Assembly: GCF_004310335.1 (NCBI RefSeq)
Contig: NZ_SIRS01000004.1
Coordinates: forward strand, 124,001 to 188,000
Reading direction: 5' to 3'
Source of the DNA: Hyunsoonleella pacifica
Lineage (GTDB): Bacteria; Bacteroidota; Bacteroidia; Flavobacteriales; Flavobacteriaceae
Length of the DNA: 64,000 nt
In this document: positions 34,984 through 44,726 of the stretch, piece by piece
Numbering within the stretch: position 1 is the first letter of the stretch
Layout of the letters: every line of letters starts with the position of its first letter
Notes under the pieces: model-generated
Told to the model about the DNA's origin: nothing
Databases searched by the model: none
Seen by the model: the letters and a program-made list of their open reading frames with translations, nothing else
Position numbers and translations under genes: made by a program

Positions 34984-37392
34984 ATGGGTAAACGCATTAT
35001 AAAAAAAGTTGCTGTAGTAGGTTCTGGTATCATGGGAAGTGGTATTGCGTGTCATTTTGCTAACATTGGCGTAGAAGTTCTACTTTTAGATATTGTTCCT
35101 AGAGAACTTTCAGATGTTGAAAAAGCAAAAGGGTTAACTTTAGAAGATAAAAGTGTTAGAAATCGTTTGGTAAACGATGCACTTAAAGCATCTTTAAAAT
35201 CTAAGCCCTCTCCTATTTACCATCAAAAATTTGCGAGTAGAATTACAACAGGAAATCTAGAAGATGATATCTCCAAGGTTAAAGACGTAGATTGGATTAT
35301 TGAAGTTGTTGTGGAACGTCTTGATATTAAAAAACAAGTTTTTGAAAATTTAGAAAAGCACAGAACTCCTGGAACGCTTATTACCAGTAACACGTCTGGT
35401 ATTCCTATTCAATTTATGAGTGAAGGCAGAAGTGAAGATTTTCAGAAGCATTTCTGTGGTACGCATTTCTTTAACCCACCACGATATTTAAAGTTATTTG
35501 AAATTATTCCTGGGCCTAAAACTGATGCCTCTATACTAGAGTTTTTAAATGGTTATGGAGAGCAATACTTAGGGAAGACTTCAGTTGTTGCTAAAGACAC
35601 ACCAGCATTTATAGGAAACCGTATTGGTATATTTAGCATTATGAGTTTATTTCATACGGTAAAGACCATGGGTTTAACCATTGAAGAAGTTGATAAATTA
35701 ACTGGCCCAGTAATTGGGCGACCAAAATCAGCTACCTTTAGAACAGTTGATGTTGTAGGTTTAGATACTTTAGTACATGTAGCCAACGGTATTGCCGATA
35801 ATTGTAAGAATGACGAACGTTTAGAACTATTTAAGCTTCCTGAATTTATATCCACTATGGTTGATAATAAATGGTTAGGCAGCAAAACAGGACAAGGATT
35901 TTACAAAAAGGTTAAAGGCGAAAGCGGTAAAAGCGAAATTCTGTCATTAGACTTAGATACTTTAGAATATAGACCTAAAAAACGTGCAAAGTTTGCAACT
36001 TTAGAGTTAACCAAATCTGTGGATAAAGTTATCGATAGATTCAAAATTTTAGTATCCGGCAAGGATAAAGCAGGAGAATTTTACAGAAAAAGTTTTGCGC
36101 AGTTATTTGCTTATGTAACCTATAGAATTCCTGAAATCTCAGACGAACTATATAAAATTGATGACGCGATGAAAGCTGGATTTGGATGGGAACATGGTCC
36201 TTTTCAAATTTGGGATGCTATTGGTGTTGAAAAAGGTTTAGAATTAATTAAAGCGGAAGGCTTAGAAGTTGCCAATTGGGTAAATGATATGGTATCTTCA
36301 GGTAACACATCATTTTATACTGTACAAAACGGAGCAACTTACTCTTATGATATCCCGTCAAAATCACAAAATAAAGTGCCAGGACAAGATGCTTTTATCA
36401 TTTTAGATAATATTAGAAAATCTAACGAAGTGTTCAAAAACTCAGGTATTGTTATTGAAGATTTAGGCGATGGTATTTTAAACTGTGAGTTTCAATCTAA
36501 AATGAATACCATTGGAGGCGATGTTTTAGCAGGATTAAATAAAGCTGTTGATTTAGCTGAGAAAGATTTCGAGGGATTGGTTATAGGAAATCAAGGTGCT
36601 AATTTCTCAGTAGGTGCAAATATTGGTATGATTTTCATGATGGCTGTAGAGCAGGAATATGAAGAATTAAATGGTGCTATAAAATATTTTCAAGATACGA
36701 TGATGCGCATGCGCTACTCAGCTATACCTACTATCTCTGCACCACATGGTATGTCACTCGGTGGGGCTTGTGAATTGTCAATGCATGCTGATAAAGTAGT
36801 TGCTGCTGCTGAAACTTATATTGGTTTAGTGGAATTTGGTGTTGGGGTTATCCCTGGTGGAGCTGGTTCTAAAGAAATGGCGCTTCGTGCTTCTGACACC
36901 TTCAGAAAAGGAGATGTGGAGTTAAATGTGCTACAAGAGTACTTTTTAACTATAGGAATGGCAAAAGTATCAACTTCTGCTTATGAAGCTTACGATTTAG
37001 GTATTCTCCAAAAAGGAAAAGATATCGTTGTTGTTAACAAAGATAGACAGATAGCTACAGCCAAAGCACATGCAAGACTTATGGCAGATGCAGGATATAC
37101 ACAACCCGTAAAACGTAAAGATGTAAAAGTTCTCGGAAAACAAGCACTAGGTATGTTTTTAGTAGGAACCGATGCTATGGAAGCTAGTAACTATATTAGT
37201 GAACACGATCATAAAATTGCTAATAAATTGGCTTATGTTATGGCTGGAGGCGATCTATCTGAGCCTACACTAGTAACCGAACAATATTTATTGGATTTAG
37301 AACGAGAGGCTTTCTTAAGTTTATGTACAGAACGTAAAACTTTAGAACGTATCCAGCACATGCTAAAAACGGGGAAACCACTTCGCAACTAA
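34984..37392 (+). CDS. fadN: 3-hydroxyacyl-CoA dehydrogenase / enoyl-CoA hydratase, FadN type
   Basis: The N-terminal NAD-binding domain begins VAVVGSGIMGSGIACHFANI and continues with TSGIPI and THFFNPPRYLKLFEII, the dehydrogenase motifs. The C-terminal region from about residue 510 has the crotonase features VIGNQGANFSVGANIGM and SAPHGMSLGGACELSMHADK. In FadN the domain order is dehydrogenase then hydratase, as here, opposite to FadB. It carries out the two central steps of beta-oxidation. It is 802 aa and is followed by fadA and fadE. Confidence 0.93.
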   Translation: MGKRIIKKVAVVGSGIMGSGIACHFANIGVEVLLLDIVPRELSDVEKAKGLTLEDKSVRNRLVNDALKASLKSKPSPIYHQKFASRITTGNLEDDISKVKDVDWIIEVVVERLDIKKQVFENLEKHRTPGTLITSNTSGIPIQFMSEGRSEDFQKHFCGTHFFNPPRYLKLFEIIPGPKTDASILEFLNGYGEQYLGKTSVVAKDTPAFIGNRIGIFSIMSLFHTVKTMGLTIEEVDKLTGPVIGRPKSATFRTVDVVGLDTLVHVANGIADNCKNDERLELFKLPEFISTMVDNKWLGSKTGQGFYKKVKGESGKSEILSLDLDTLEYRPKKRAKFATLELTKSVDKVIDRFKILVSGKDKAGEFYRKSFAQLFAYVTYRIPEISDELYKIDDAMKAGFGWEHGPFQIWDAIGVEKGLELIKAEGLEVANWVNDMVSSGNTSFYTVQNGATYSYDIPSKSQNKVPGQDAFIILDNIRKSNEVFKNSGIVIEDLGDGILNCEFQSKMNTIGGDVLAGLNKAVDLAEKDFEGLVIGNQGANFSVGANIGMIFMMAVEQEYEELNGAIKYFQDTMMRMRYSAIPTISAPHGMSLGGACELSMHADKVVAAAETYIGLVEFGVGVIPGGAGSKEMALRASDTFRKGDVELNVLQEYFLTIGMAKVSTSAYEAYDLGILQKGKDIVVVNKDRQIATAKAHARLMADAGYTQPVKRKDVKVLGKQALGMFLVGTDAMEASNYISEHDHKIANKLAYVMAGGDLSEPTLVTEQYLLDLEREAFLSLCTERKTLERIQHMLKTGKPLRN

Positions 37393-37413
37393 TTGCAATT
37401 AATTAGAAGTTAG

Positions 37414-37445
37414 TATTTAGTACTAAGAAGTCTAAGTACTAAAAT
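37414..37445 (+). repeat. Intercistronic inverted repeat between fadN and fadA
   Basis: ATTTAGTACT and AGTACTAAAAT can pair across ten bases in the 76-nt spacer. No T run follows. The surroundings are made of degenerate TAGTA/CTAA units, a type of spacer found between flavobacterial genes. Confidence 0.45.
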
Positions 37446-37468
37446 CTAACAACTAAAGACTAAAAAAG

Positions 37469-38659
37469 ATGAAACAAGCATATATAGTAAAAGCATACAG
37501 AACCGCAGTTGGAAAAGCGCCCAAAGGTGTTTTTAGGTTTAAAAGAACCGATGAATTAGCTGCTGAAACCATTCAATACATGATGAAAGAGCTTCCTGAA
37601 TTGGACAAAAAACGTATTGATGATGTTATAGTAGGTAATGCCATGCCAGAAGGTTCTCAAGGTTTAAACATGGCACGTTTAATCTCATTAATGGGATTAG
37701 ATATAATTGATGTTCCTGGAGTAACTGTAAATCGCTTTTGTTCCTCAGGAATTGAAACTATTGGAATTGCTACGGCAAAAATTCAAGCCGGCATGGCAGA
37801 TTGTATTATTGCTGGTGGCGCAGAAAGCATGAGTGCAGTTCCTATGACAGGTTACAAAACAGACCTTAATTACGATCTTGCAAAATCTGGCAGAGAAGAA
37901 TATTACTGGGGTATGGGAAATACTGCTGAGGCCGTAGCTAATGAATTTAAAGTGTCGCGTGAAGATCAAGATGAATTTGCATACAACTCGCACATGAAAG
38001 CCCTAAAGGCGCAAGCCGAAGATAGATTTCAAGATCAAATTGTGCCTATTGAAGTAACACAAACTTATGTTGATGAAAACGGTAAAAAAGCAACAAAGAG
38101 TTATACCGTTACCAAAGATGAAGGTCCAAGAAAAGGTACAAATCTTAGTGCTCTAGCAAAATTGCGACCTGTATTTGCGCAAGGCGGAAGCGTTACTGCT
38201 GGTAACTCTTCCCAAATGAGTGATGGTGCAGCTTTTGTAATGGTTATGAGTGAGGACATGGTAAAAGAACTGAATCTTGAGCCTATAGCAAGATTAGTAA
38301 ATTACGCAGCAGCTGGTGTAGAGCCAAGAATTATGGGTATTGGACCAGTTAAAGCTATCCCTAAAGCATTAAAACAAGCAGGATTACAACAAAATGATTT
38401 AGAGTTAATAGAGCTTAATGAAGCATTTGCATCTCAATCGCTTGCTGTTATTAGAGAATTAGGTTTAAATCCAGATATCATTAACGTAAATGGAGGTGCA
38501 ATTGCATTAGGTCATCCATTAGGATGTACTGGTGCCAAACTTTCTGTACAGTTGTTTGATGAAATGCGTAAACGTGATATGAAAGGTAAATACGGTGCAG
38601 TAACCATGTGTGTGGGTACTGGACAGGGTGCTTGTGGCATCTTTGAATTTTTAAACTAA
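37469..38659 (+). CDS. fadA: Acetyl-CoA C-acyltransferase (thiolase)
   Basis: The 396-aa thiolase has the acyl-binding Cys in VNRFCSSGIETIG, GGAESMSAVPM, the conserved NEAFASQ, the catalytic His in GGAIALGHPLGCTGA, and the second Cys in TMCVGTGQGACGIFE. It releases acetyl-CoA in the last step of beta-oxidation. Located between fadN and fadE (21-nt gap to the latter). Confidence 0.95.
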   Translation: MKQAYIVKAYRTAVGKAPKGVFRFKRTDELAAETIQYMMKELPELDKKRIDDVIVGNAMPEGSQGLNMARLISLMGLDIIDVPGVTVNRFCSSGIETIGIATAKIQAGMADCIIAGGAESMSAVPMTGYKTDLNYDLAKSGREEYYWGMGNTAEAVANEFKVSREDQDEFAYNSHMKALKAQAEDRFQDQIVPIEVTQTYVDENGKKATKSYTVTKDEGPRKGTNLSALAKLRPVFAQGGSVTAGNSSQMSDGAAFVMVMSEDMVKELNLEPIARLVNYAAAGVEPRIMGIGPVKAIPKALKQAGLQQNDLELIELNEAFASQSLAVIRELGLNPDIINVNGGAIALGHPLGCTGAKLSVQLFDEMRKRDMKGKYGAVTMCVGTGQGACGIFEFLN

Positions 38660-38680
38660 AAAAGACATAAAAGAAAATAA

Positions 38681-40492
38681 ATGGAAGCAACAGAAAAAGA
38701 TATTTTACGCGGCGGTCAGTTTCTAGTAAAAGAAAGCAACTGCGAAGACATTTTTACACCTGAGGATTTTAATGAAGATCAGCTCATGATGAAAGAAGCT
38801 GTTTCTGAATTTGTTGATAGAGAAATTTGGTCAAAAAAAGCGCAGTTTGAACAAAAAGATTATGCATTAACAGAATCCTGTATGCGTCAAGCTGGAGAAC
38901 TTGGCTTTTTAAGTGTTGCCGTTCCTGAAGAATATGGCGGTATGGGTATGGGCTTTGTAGACACATGTTTGGTTTGTGATTATATTTCTGGAGCAACAGG
39001 TTCTTTTAGTACTGCGTTTGGAGCACATACAGGTATTGGTACTATGCCAATTACCTTATATGGCAATGAAGCACAAAAACAAAAATATGTACCAAAATTA
39101 GCTTCTGGAGAATGGTTTGGCTCGTATTGTTTAACAGAGCCTACTGCTGGTAGTGATGCCAATTCTGGACGAACAAAAGCAGTACTTTCAGATGATGGAA
39201 AAACATATAAAATCACTGGACAAAAAATGTGGATTTCTAACGCAGGTTTTTGTAGTGTTATGATTGTTTTTGCTCGTATTGAAGATGATAAAAATATCAC
39301 AGGTTTTATAGTAGACTACGACCCTGAGAATCCTAACGGAATTACAATGGGTGAAGAAGAACACAAATTAGGAATTCGAGCTTCTTCCACACGTCAGGTA
39401 TTTTTTAATGAAACTGTAGTGCCTGTAGAAAATATGTTATCTACTAGAGGGAACGGTTTTAAAATTGCAATGAATGCACTTAATGTTGGTAGAATTAAAT
39501 TGGCAGCAGCTTGTTTAGATGCGCAAAGACGCACTATAACTGAATCTGTAAAATACGCTAATGAGCGCATTCAGTTTAAAACACCTATTTCAAGTTTTGG
39601 AGCTATCCGTCAAAAAATTGCAGAAATGGCTACCAACTGTTGGGTTGGAGAAGCAGCGAGTTATCGTGCTGCAAAAGACATAGAAAAACGTATTGAACTT
39701 CGCAAAAAAAATGGTAAAGACACACATCAAGAAGCAGAACTTAAAGGTGTTGAAGAATATGCTATTGAATGCTCTATCTTAAAAGTTGCAGTATCGGAAT
39801 TTGTACAACATTGTACAGATGAGGGTATTCAAATTTTTGGAGGTATGGGCTTTTCAGAAGAAACACCAATTGAATCTGCTTGGAGAGATGCACGTATTGC
39901 AAGAATTTACGAAGGTACAAACGAAATTAACCGTATGCTGAGTATTGGTATGCTCATCAAAAAAGCTATGAAAGGACATGTAAATGTTCTCGAACCAGCT
40001 ATGGCTGTAAAAGAAGAGTTAATGGGTATTCCATCATTTGATGTTCCAGATTACTCAGAATTGTTTTCAGAAGAAAAAAATATCATTAAAAATTTAAAGA
40101 AATTGTTTTTAATGGTAGCTGGTGCAGCACTTCAAAAATATGGTGAAAAAATTGAAGAACAACAACAATTAATGTTAGCGTCTTCTGATATATTGATTCA
40201 AATTTACTTGGCAGAATCTGCAATTTTACGTGCAGAAAAAATGGCTAAAAAACAAGGAGAAGATAATGTTAAGGAACAAATTGCTATGGCAAAATTAAAT
40301 TTATTCCATGCTATAGACGTTATTGAAACTGCAGGTAAACACTCCATTATTTCTTTCTCCACAGGCGATGAACAAAAAATGATGTTAGTTGGTTTAAAGC
40401 GTTATATCAAATATGTAAACATGCCTAATATTATTGAGCTAAGACATATTATTGCAGAAAAGGTAATTAAAGAAAATAAATATTGTTTTTAG
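38681..40492 (+). CDS. fadE: Acyl-CoA dehydrogenase
   Basis: FAD-dependent acyl-CoA dehydrogenase fold: GELGFLSVAVPEEYGGMGMG, the FAD-binding YCLTEPTAGSDANSGRTKA, and IFGGMGFSEETPIESAWRDA near the end of the core domain, with YEGTNEINRM. The catalytic Glu is probably in the YEGTNEI stretch. At 603 aa it has a C-terminal extension of about 200 aa, as in B. subtilis FadE. It performs the first oxidation of acyl-CoA and ends the operon at the terminator 40537. Confidence 0.95.
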   Translation: MEATEKDILRGGQFLVKESNCEDIFTPEDFNEDQLMMKEAVSEFVDREIWSKKAQFEQKDYALTESCMRQAGELGFLSVAVPEEYGGMGMGFVDTCLVCDYISGATGSFSTAFGAHTGIGTMPITLYGNEAQKQKYVPKLASGEWFGSYCLTEPTAGSDANSGRTKAVLSDDGKTYKITGQKMWISNAGFCSVMIVFARIEDDKNITGFIVDYDPENPNGITMGEEEHKLGIRASSTRQVFFNETVVPVENMLSTRGNGFKIAMNALNVGRIKLAAACLDAQRRTITESVKYANERIQFKTPISSFGAIRQKIAEMATNCWVGEAASYRAAKDIEKRIELRKKNGKDTHQEAELKGVEEYAIECSILKVAVSEFVQHCTDEGIQIFGGMGFSEETPIESAWRDARIARIYEGTNEINRMLSIGMLIKKAMKGHVNVLEPAMAVKEELMGIPSFDVPDYSELFSEEKNIIKNLKKLFLMVAGAALQKYGEKIEEQQQLMLASSDILIQIYLAESAILRAEKMAKKQGEDNVKEQIAMAKLNLFHAIDVIETAGKHSIISFSTGDEQKMMLVGLKRYIKYVNMPNIIELRHIIAEKVIKENKYCF

Positions 40493-40536
40493 AGTTTAAA
40501 CTCTAAACATATCGTGTGACTAATTCAAATGTAAAA

Positions 40537-40569
40537 GGCGCTTCAAATTCAATTTTGAGGCGTTTTTTT
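40537..40569 (+). terminator. Terminator of the fad operon
   Basis: CGCTTCAAA and TTTGAGGCG pair with one G-T, followed by a T run, 46 nt after the fadE stop. Confidence 0.75.
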
Positions 40570-40662
40570 ATTTCTTTATCTTGTAGTTTTTAAAAAATTG
40601 TCTAGTAATGTCCTCTATTATCAGATTTAGAACGTCTTATATATAAATTAAAACTTTTTATC

Positions 40663-41157
40663 ATGAAAACATTTATAATAATAGCGTTTATATTAAAAGG
40701 ATTTGTATTAACTACTAATGCCTACACTCAATCTGAAAAAGAATTAGAACCAAAATTAGAAAATATAACTTGGATTTCAGGGAATTGGAAAGGTGAAGCC
40801 TTTGGAGGGCAAACCGAAGAAAATTGGAGTAAACCATCTGGAGGCTCTATGATGGCAACTTTCAAATTAATAAATGATGGATCAGTTACTTTTTATGAAA
40901 TAGAAGTAATCAGAGAAGTTAATAACACTTTAGTACTTCAATTAAAACACTTTAATAATAAATTAGAAGGTTGGGAAACAAAAGACGAAACGGTTGACTT
41001 TCCTTTAAAACGTATAACAAAAAACAAAGTTGAATTTGAAGGTATGACTTTTGAAAATATTAGTCCTAACGAAATGAACGTTTACGTAGGCGTTAAGCAT
41101 AAAGACGGGACAGTTGAAACAGTTAAATTCAATTATAAAAGAGATAAATGCAATTAA
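40663..41157 (+). CDS. Secreted DUF6265 (lipocalin-like) protein
   Basis: A signal peptide (FIIIAFILKGFVLTTNAYTQ) precedes a domain with ENITWISGNWKGEAFGGQTEENW and SKPSGGSMMATFKLI, the DUF6265 pattern, predicted as a beta-barrel like lipocalins. The function is unknown. The last codons overlap the start of the M28 peptidase gene by ten nt. Confidence 0.85.
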   Translation: MKTFIIIAFILKGFVLTTNAYTQSEKELEPKLENITWISGNWKGEAFGGQTEENWSKPSGGSMMATFKLINDGSVTFYEIEVIREVNNTLVLQLKHFNNKLEGWETKDETVDFPLKRITKNKVEFEGMTFENISPNEMNVYVGVKHKDGTVETVKFNYKRDKCN

Positions 41158-42482
41158 AACTTACTTTAATTTTTGTAGTCGTAATTCAATGCAGTTACAG
41201 TCAATCAGAAAAAGACATTTATGATATTATAAATGCCATTTCAGCTGAACGTATTGAAAAAGATATACAAACACTTGTGAATTTTGGTACCAGAAATACG
41301 TTTAGCGACACTATTTCTGAAACGCGGGGTATAGGAGCTGCTCGGAGATGGATAAAAAAAGAATTCGAAACTATTTCTAGCAATTGCAATAATTGCTTAA
41401 ACGTATCCTATCAGAAAGATTTTGTAACTAAAGAAGGTAATAGTCGTGTACCTCATGATGCTTGGGTAGTTAATGTAGTGGCTATTCAAAAAGGTACTAA
41501 ATACCCTAATCGTTATGTGATTATGAGTGGCGATATTGACTCTCGTGCAAGTGACACTATGGATTTTACTACAGATGCGCCAGGAGCAAATGATAATGCA
41601 TCTGGTATGGCAGGAACTATAGAAGCTGCACGTGTTTTATCTAAATACAAATTTGAAAGCAGTATTGTTTACGTTGGTCTGTCTGGAGAAGAACAAGGCC
41701 TTTTTGGTGGTGCAGGACTCGCTAAATATGCAAAAGATAATAATTGGGATATTATTGGTGTACTAAATAACGACATGATTGGTAACATCAAAGGTGTAGA
41801 TGGTGTAATTGACAACAGAACCTTTAGAATTTTCTCTGAACCTGTCCCTCCTACAGAAACAGAACATCAAAGAAAACTGAGACGTTTTTACGGTGGGGAA
41901 GTTGATGGTATTTCTAGACAATTGGCCCGTTATATCCATAAAAACACCAGAAAATATATGCCAGAAATGAACCCTATGATGATATACCGATTAGATCGTT
42001 TTGGTCGTGGTGGTCACCACCGTCCATTCAACGATTTAGGGTTTGCTGGTGTACGTATTATGGAGGCTCATGAAAATTACACGCAACAGCATCAAGACAT
42101 TAGAGAAGAAAATGGGATTAAATATGGAGATGTAATAGAACACGTTAACCTTGATTATGCTAAAAAACTTACTGCCGTAAACGCTATTAATTTAGCAAGT
42201 TTAGCTTGGGCACCCCCCGCACCAAAAGAAGTCGCTATTGGAGGTGTGGTTGAAGCATCTGCACGCTTTATATGGGAAAAAGTTGATGACGCTAAAGGCT
42301 ACAAGGTATATTGGAGAGATACCACCTCCCCCACATGGGATAACAGTCGTTATGTTGAAGGGGTTTTAGGCACCACTTTACATGGTATTGTTATTGATAA
42401 TTATTTCTTCGGAATTGCAACTGTTGGAGAAAATGGCTTTGAAAGCCCTGTTGTATTTCCAAATAGTTTAATGGTACGATAA
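41148..42482 (+). CDS. Secreted M28-family zinc aminopeptidase
   Basis: After a signal peptide (LTLIFVVVIQCSYSQ) the M28 domain shows the zinc ligands and catalytic residues in APGANDNASGMAGTIEAAR (Asp), YVGLSGEEQGLFG (catalytic Glu and ligand) and NNDMIGN, with a late HHRPFNDLGF that supplies the last His. A C-terminal segment from about residue 350 (GGVVEASARFIWEKVDDAKG...) looks like a fibronectin type III domain. It would act on peptides outside the cytoplasm. It is translationally coupled to the DUF6265 gene and followed by an M1 peptidase. Confidence 0.9.
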   Translation: MQLKLTLIFVVVIQCSYSQSEKDIYDIINAISAERIEKDIQTLVNFGTRNTFSDTISETRGIGAARRWIKKEFETISSNCNNCLNVSYQKDFVTKEGNSRVPHDAWVVNVVAIQKGTKYPNRYVIMSGDIDSRASDTMDFTTDAPGANDNASGMAGTIEAARVLSKYKFESSIVYVGLSGEEQGLFGGAGLAKYAKDNNWDIIGVLNNDMIGNIKGVDGVIDNRTFRIFSEPVPPTETEHQRKLRRFYGGEVDGISRQLARYIHKNTRKYMPEMNPMMIYRLDRFGRGGHHRPFNDLGFAGVRIMEAHENYTQQHQDIREENGIKYGDVIEHVNLDYAKKLTAVNAINLASLAWAPPAPKEVAIGGVVEASARFIWEKVDDAKGYKVYWRDTTSPTWDNSRYVEGVLGTTLHGIVIDNYFFGIATVGENGFESPVVFPNSLMVR

Positions 42483-42494
42483 AATTTTATATAA

Positions 42495-44147
42495 ATGAAT
42501 TACAACAGACTATTTATAACTTTCTTATTTACACTTTCATTCTTTTTGGGATATTCACAAGGATTATTATCTAAAAAAACAAACTTTACCAGACAAGATA
42601 CTTTAAGAGGAAGTATTACACCCGAACGCGAATGGTGGGATTTAACCTATTATCATTTAGATATTAAAGTAGAACCTGATAAAAAATTTATTTCTGGCAA
42701 AAATACAGTTCAGTACAAGGTTTTAGAAGAAGACTCTATTATGCAAATTGATTTGCAATCTCCTATGAGCATTTTGAAAGTGATACAAGATGAGCAAGAA
42801 TTAAAAGTGAAGCATGATGGTAACGCACATTTTGTTCATCTTGTAAAAAATCAAACGGTTGGTAATATAGAAACTATCGATATATATTACAAAGGTCATC
42901 CAAAAGAAGCTATAAGAGCACCATGGGATGGCGGTATTTCCTGGAAAAAAGATAAAAACAACAATCATTTTATTGCTTCCTCATGCCAAGGTTTGGGTGC
43001 AAGTGTTTGGTGGCCTTGTAAAGATCACATGTACGACGAGGTAGATAGTATGAAAATTAGTGTAAACGTTCCAGACAAACTAACCAATGTATCTAATGGA
43101 AGATTACAGTTGGTAGAACGTATAGGAGACACAAAAACGTACCATTGGACTGTAAAAAGCCCTATAAATAATTATGGTGTAAATATTAATATTGGTGATT
43201 ATGTAAATTTCTCTGAGATATATGATGGGATGGCTGGAAAATTAGATATGAACTATTACGTACTAAGTTACAATCTAGAAAAAGCCAAAGCACAGTTTAA
43301 ACAAGCTCCAAAAATGATGGAAGCTTTTGAGCATTGGTTTGGACAATATCCATTTTACGCAGATAGTTTCAAATTAGTTGAAACACCATATTTGGGTATG
43401 GAACACCAAAGCTCTGTAACTTATGGCAATAAATTTAAAAATGGATATTTAGGTAGAGATTTATCAGGTACAGGTTGGGGTTTAAAGTTTGACTTTATTT
43501 TGGTTCATGAGTCTGGGCATGAGTGGTTTGCTAATAGCATTACCAATAAAGATGTAGCCGATATGTGGATTCATGAAAGTTTTACCGCGTATTCCGAAAA
43601 CTTGTATTTAGATTATCATTTTGGAAAAGAAGCTTCTGCTGCCTATGTGATAGGTACGCGTAAGCTTATTGAAAATAAAAACCCGATTATTGGCCTTTAT
43701 AATGTAAATAAATCAAGTGATGGCACAGATATGTATTACAAAGGTGCTAACATGCTTCATACACTACGTCAGCTTATAAAAGATGATGAGAAATGGCGGA
43801 ATATTTTGCGTAAAATAAATGTTGAGTTTTACCATCAAACAGTAATAACCAAACAGATTGAAGACTTTTTAAGCAACGAAACTGGCATTGATTTAACTGA
43901 GTTTTTTAATCAATATTTAAGAGATACTCGAATTCCAACATTAGAATTTTCTCATAAAAAGAAAAAACTAAGATACAGATGGACCAACATTGTTGACAAT
44001 TTTGATATGCCCATTCAGATAAAAATTGGAGATGATACGCAATGGATTTATCCAAAATCTGAATGGCAAACATTAGAAACACCTTCAAGTAAATTACCAA
44101 TTACTGTAGACAAAAACTTTTATGTGTATTCCAAAGAAGTACTTTAA
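42495..44147 (+). CDS. Secreted M1-family metallopeptidase
   Basis: The signal peptide (LFTLSFFLGYSQG) is followed by the M1 beta-saddle domain and gluzincin active site VHESGHEWFANSITNKDVAD, with HExxH; the third zinc-ligand Glu lies 18 residues on in WIHESFTAYSE. The exopeptidase motif GxMEN is changed to GMEHQSS, as in many Bacteroidetes M1 proteins, so it may have peptidase specificity different from classical aminopeptidases. 550 aa. Directly followed by the YdeI-like pseudogene. Confidence 0.9.
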   Translation: MNYNRLFITFLFTLSFFLGYSQGLLSKKTNFTRQDTLRGSITPEREWWDLTYYHLDIKVEPDKKFISGKNTVQYKVLEEDSIMQIDLQSPMSILKVIQDEQELKVKHDGNAHFVHLVKNQTVGNIETIDIYYKGHPKEAIRAPWDGGISWKKDKNNNHFIASSCQGLGASVWWPCKDHMYDEVDSMKISVNVPDKLTNVSNGRLQLVERIGDTKTYHWTVKSPINNYGVNINIGDYVNFSEIYDGMAGKLDMNYYVLSYNLEKAKAQFKQAPKMMEAFEHWFGQYPFYADSFKLVETPYLGMEHQSSVTYGNKFKNGYLGRDLSGTGWGLKFDFILVHESGHEWFANSITNKDVADMWIHESFTAYSENLYLDYHFGKEASAAYVIGTRKLIENKNPIIGLYNVNKSSDGTDMYYKGANMLHTLRQLIKDDEKWRNILRKINVEFYHQTVITKQIEDFLSNETGIDLTEFFNQYLRDTRIPTLEFSHKKKKLRYRWTNIVDNFDMPIQIKIGDDTQWIYPKSEWQTLETPSSKLPITVDKNFYVYSKEVL

Positions 44148-44724
44148 ATGACAAAAGATTTACCCGAACTTTATTTTGAAAGAGATACAGATTGGTACGA
44201 CTGGTTACTTCAAAATCATGCTACCACAAAGGATATTTATCTCATCTTCTATGAATTAGAGCTAAACATACCAACGATGCGCTGGGAAGAAGCTGTTAAA
44301 GTAGCACTATGCTTTGGATGGATTGATTCTACTAAAAAGCTTAGGCAATGGTAAAAGAAGGCAATACTTCTCGCCTAGAAACCCCAAGAGTACTTGGAGT
44401 GCCTTGAATAAAAAATATATTGAAGAATTAGAAAAAGCTGGATTAATTCATAAGTCTGGTTGTAAAATGATTGATCTTGCCAAAAAAACAGGTACTTGGA
44501 GTGCCATGGATGATGTTGAAAACGGCATAATTCCAGAGGATTTAAAAATTGCTTTTGACAAAAATGAACGTGCTTTTGAAAATTATAAAAACTTTTCTAA
44601 AGGCTACAGAAAGTCCTATCTCTCTTGGCTACATAGTGCAAAACGAGAAGCAACACGAAAAAAACGCATAACTCAAATTATTGAATTATGCGCTAATAAT
44701 ATTAAAAGCAGAGACGCTTGGTAA
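44148..44724 (+). pseudogene. YdeI/OmpD-associated family protein, frameshifted
   Basis: The first frame (44148-44354) encodes ELYFERDTDWYDWLLQNHAT through ALCFGWIDSTKKLRQW and then stops; the second frame continues with KSLGNGKRRQYFSPRNPKST to the end (KSRDAW at 44724). Together they make one YdeI-like protein of about 190 aa with the DUF1905/YdeI patterns WIDS-(x)-KSL and FSPRNPKSTWS. A loss of two bases within ACTAAAAAGC (near 44329-44338) would explain the break. The family was linked to bacteriocin or peptide stress tolerance in other bacteria. It may be a true null allele, a sequencing error at an A run, or programmed frameshifting (least likely). Confidence 0.8.
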
Positions 44725-44726
44725 AA

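Noticed and set aside
42495-44147. Loss of catalytic function in the M1 peptidase because GxMEN is altered
   Set aside because: HExxH and the distal Glu are intact, and GMEHQ is common among Bacteroidetes M1 proteins.
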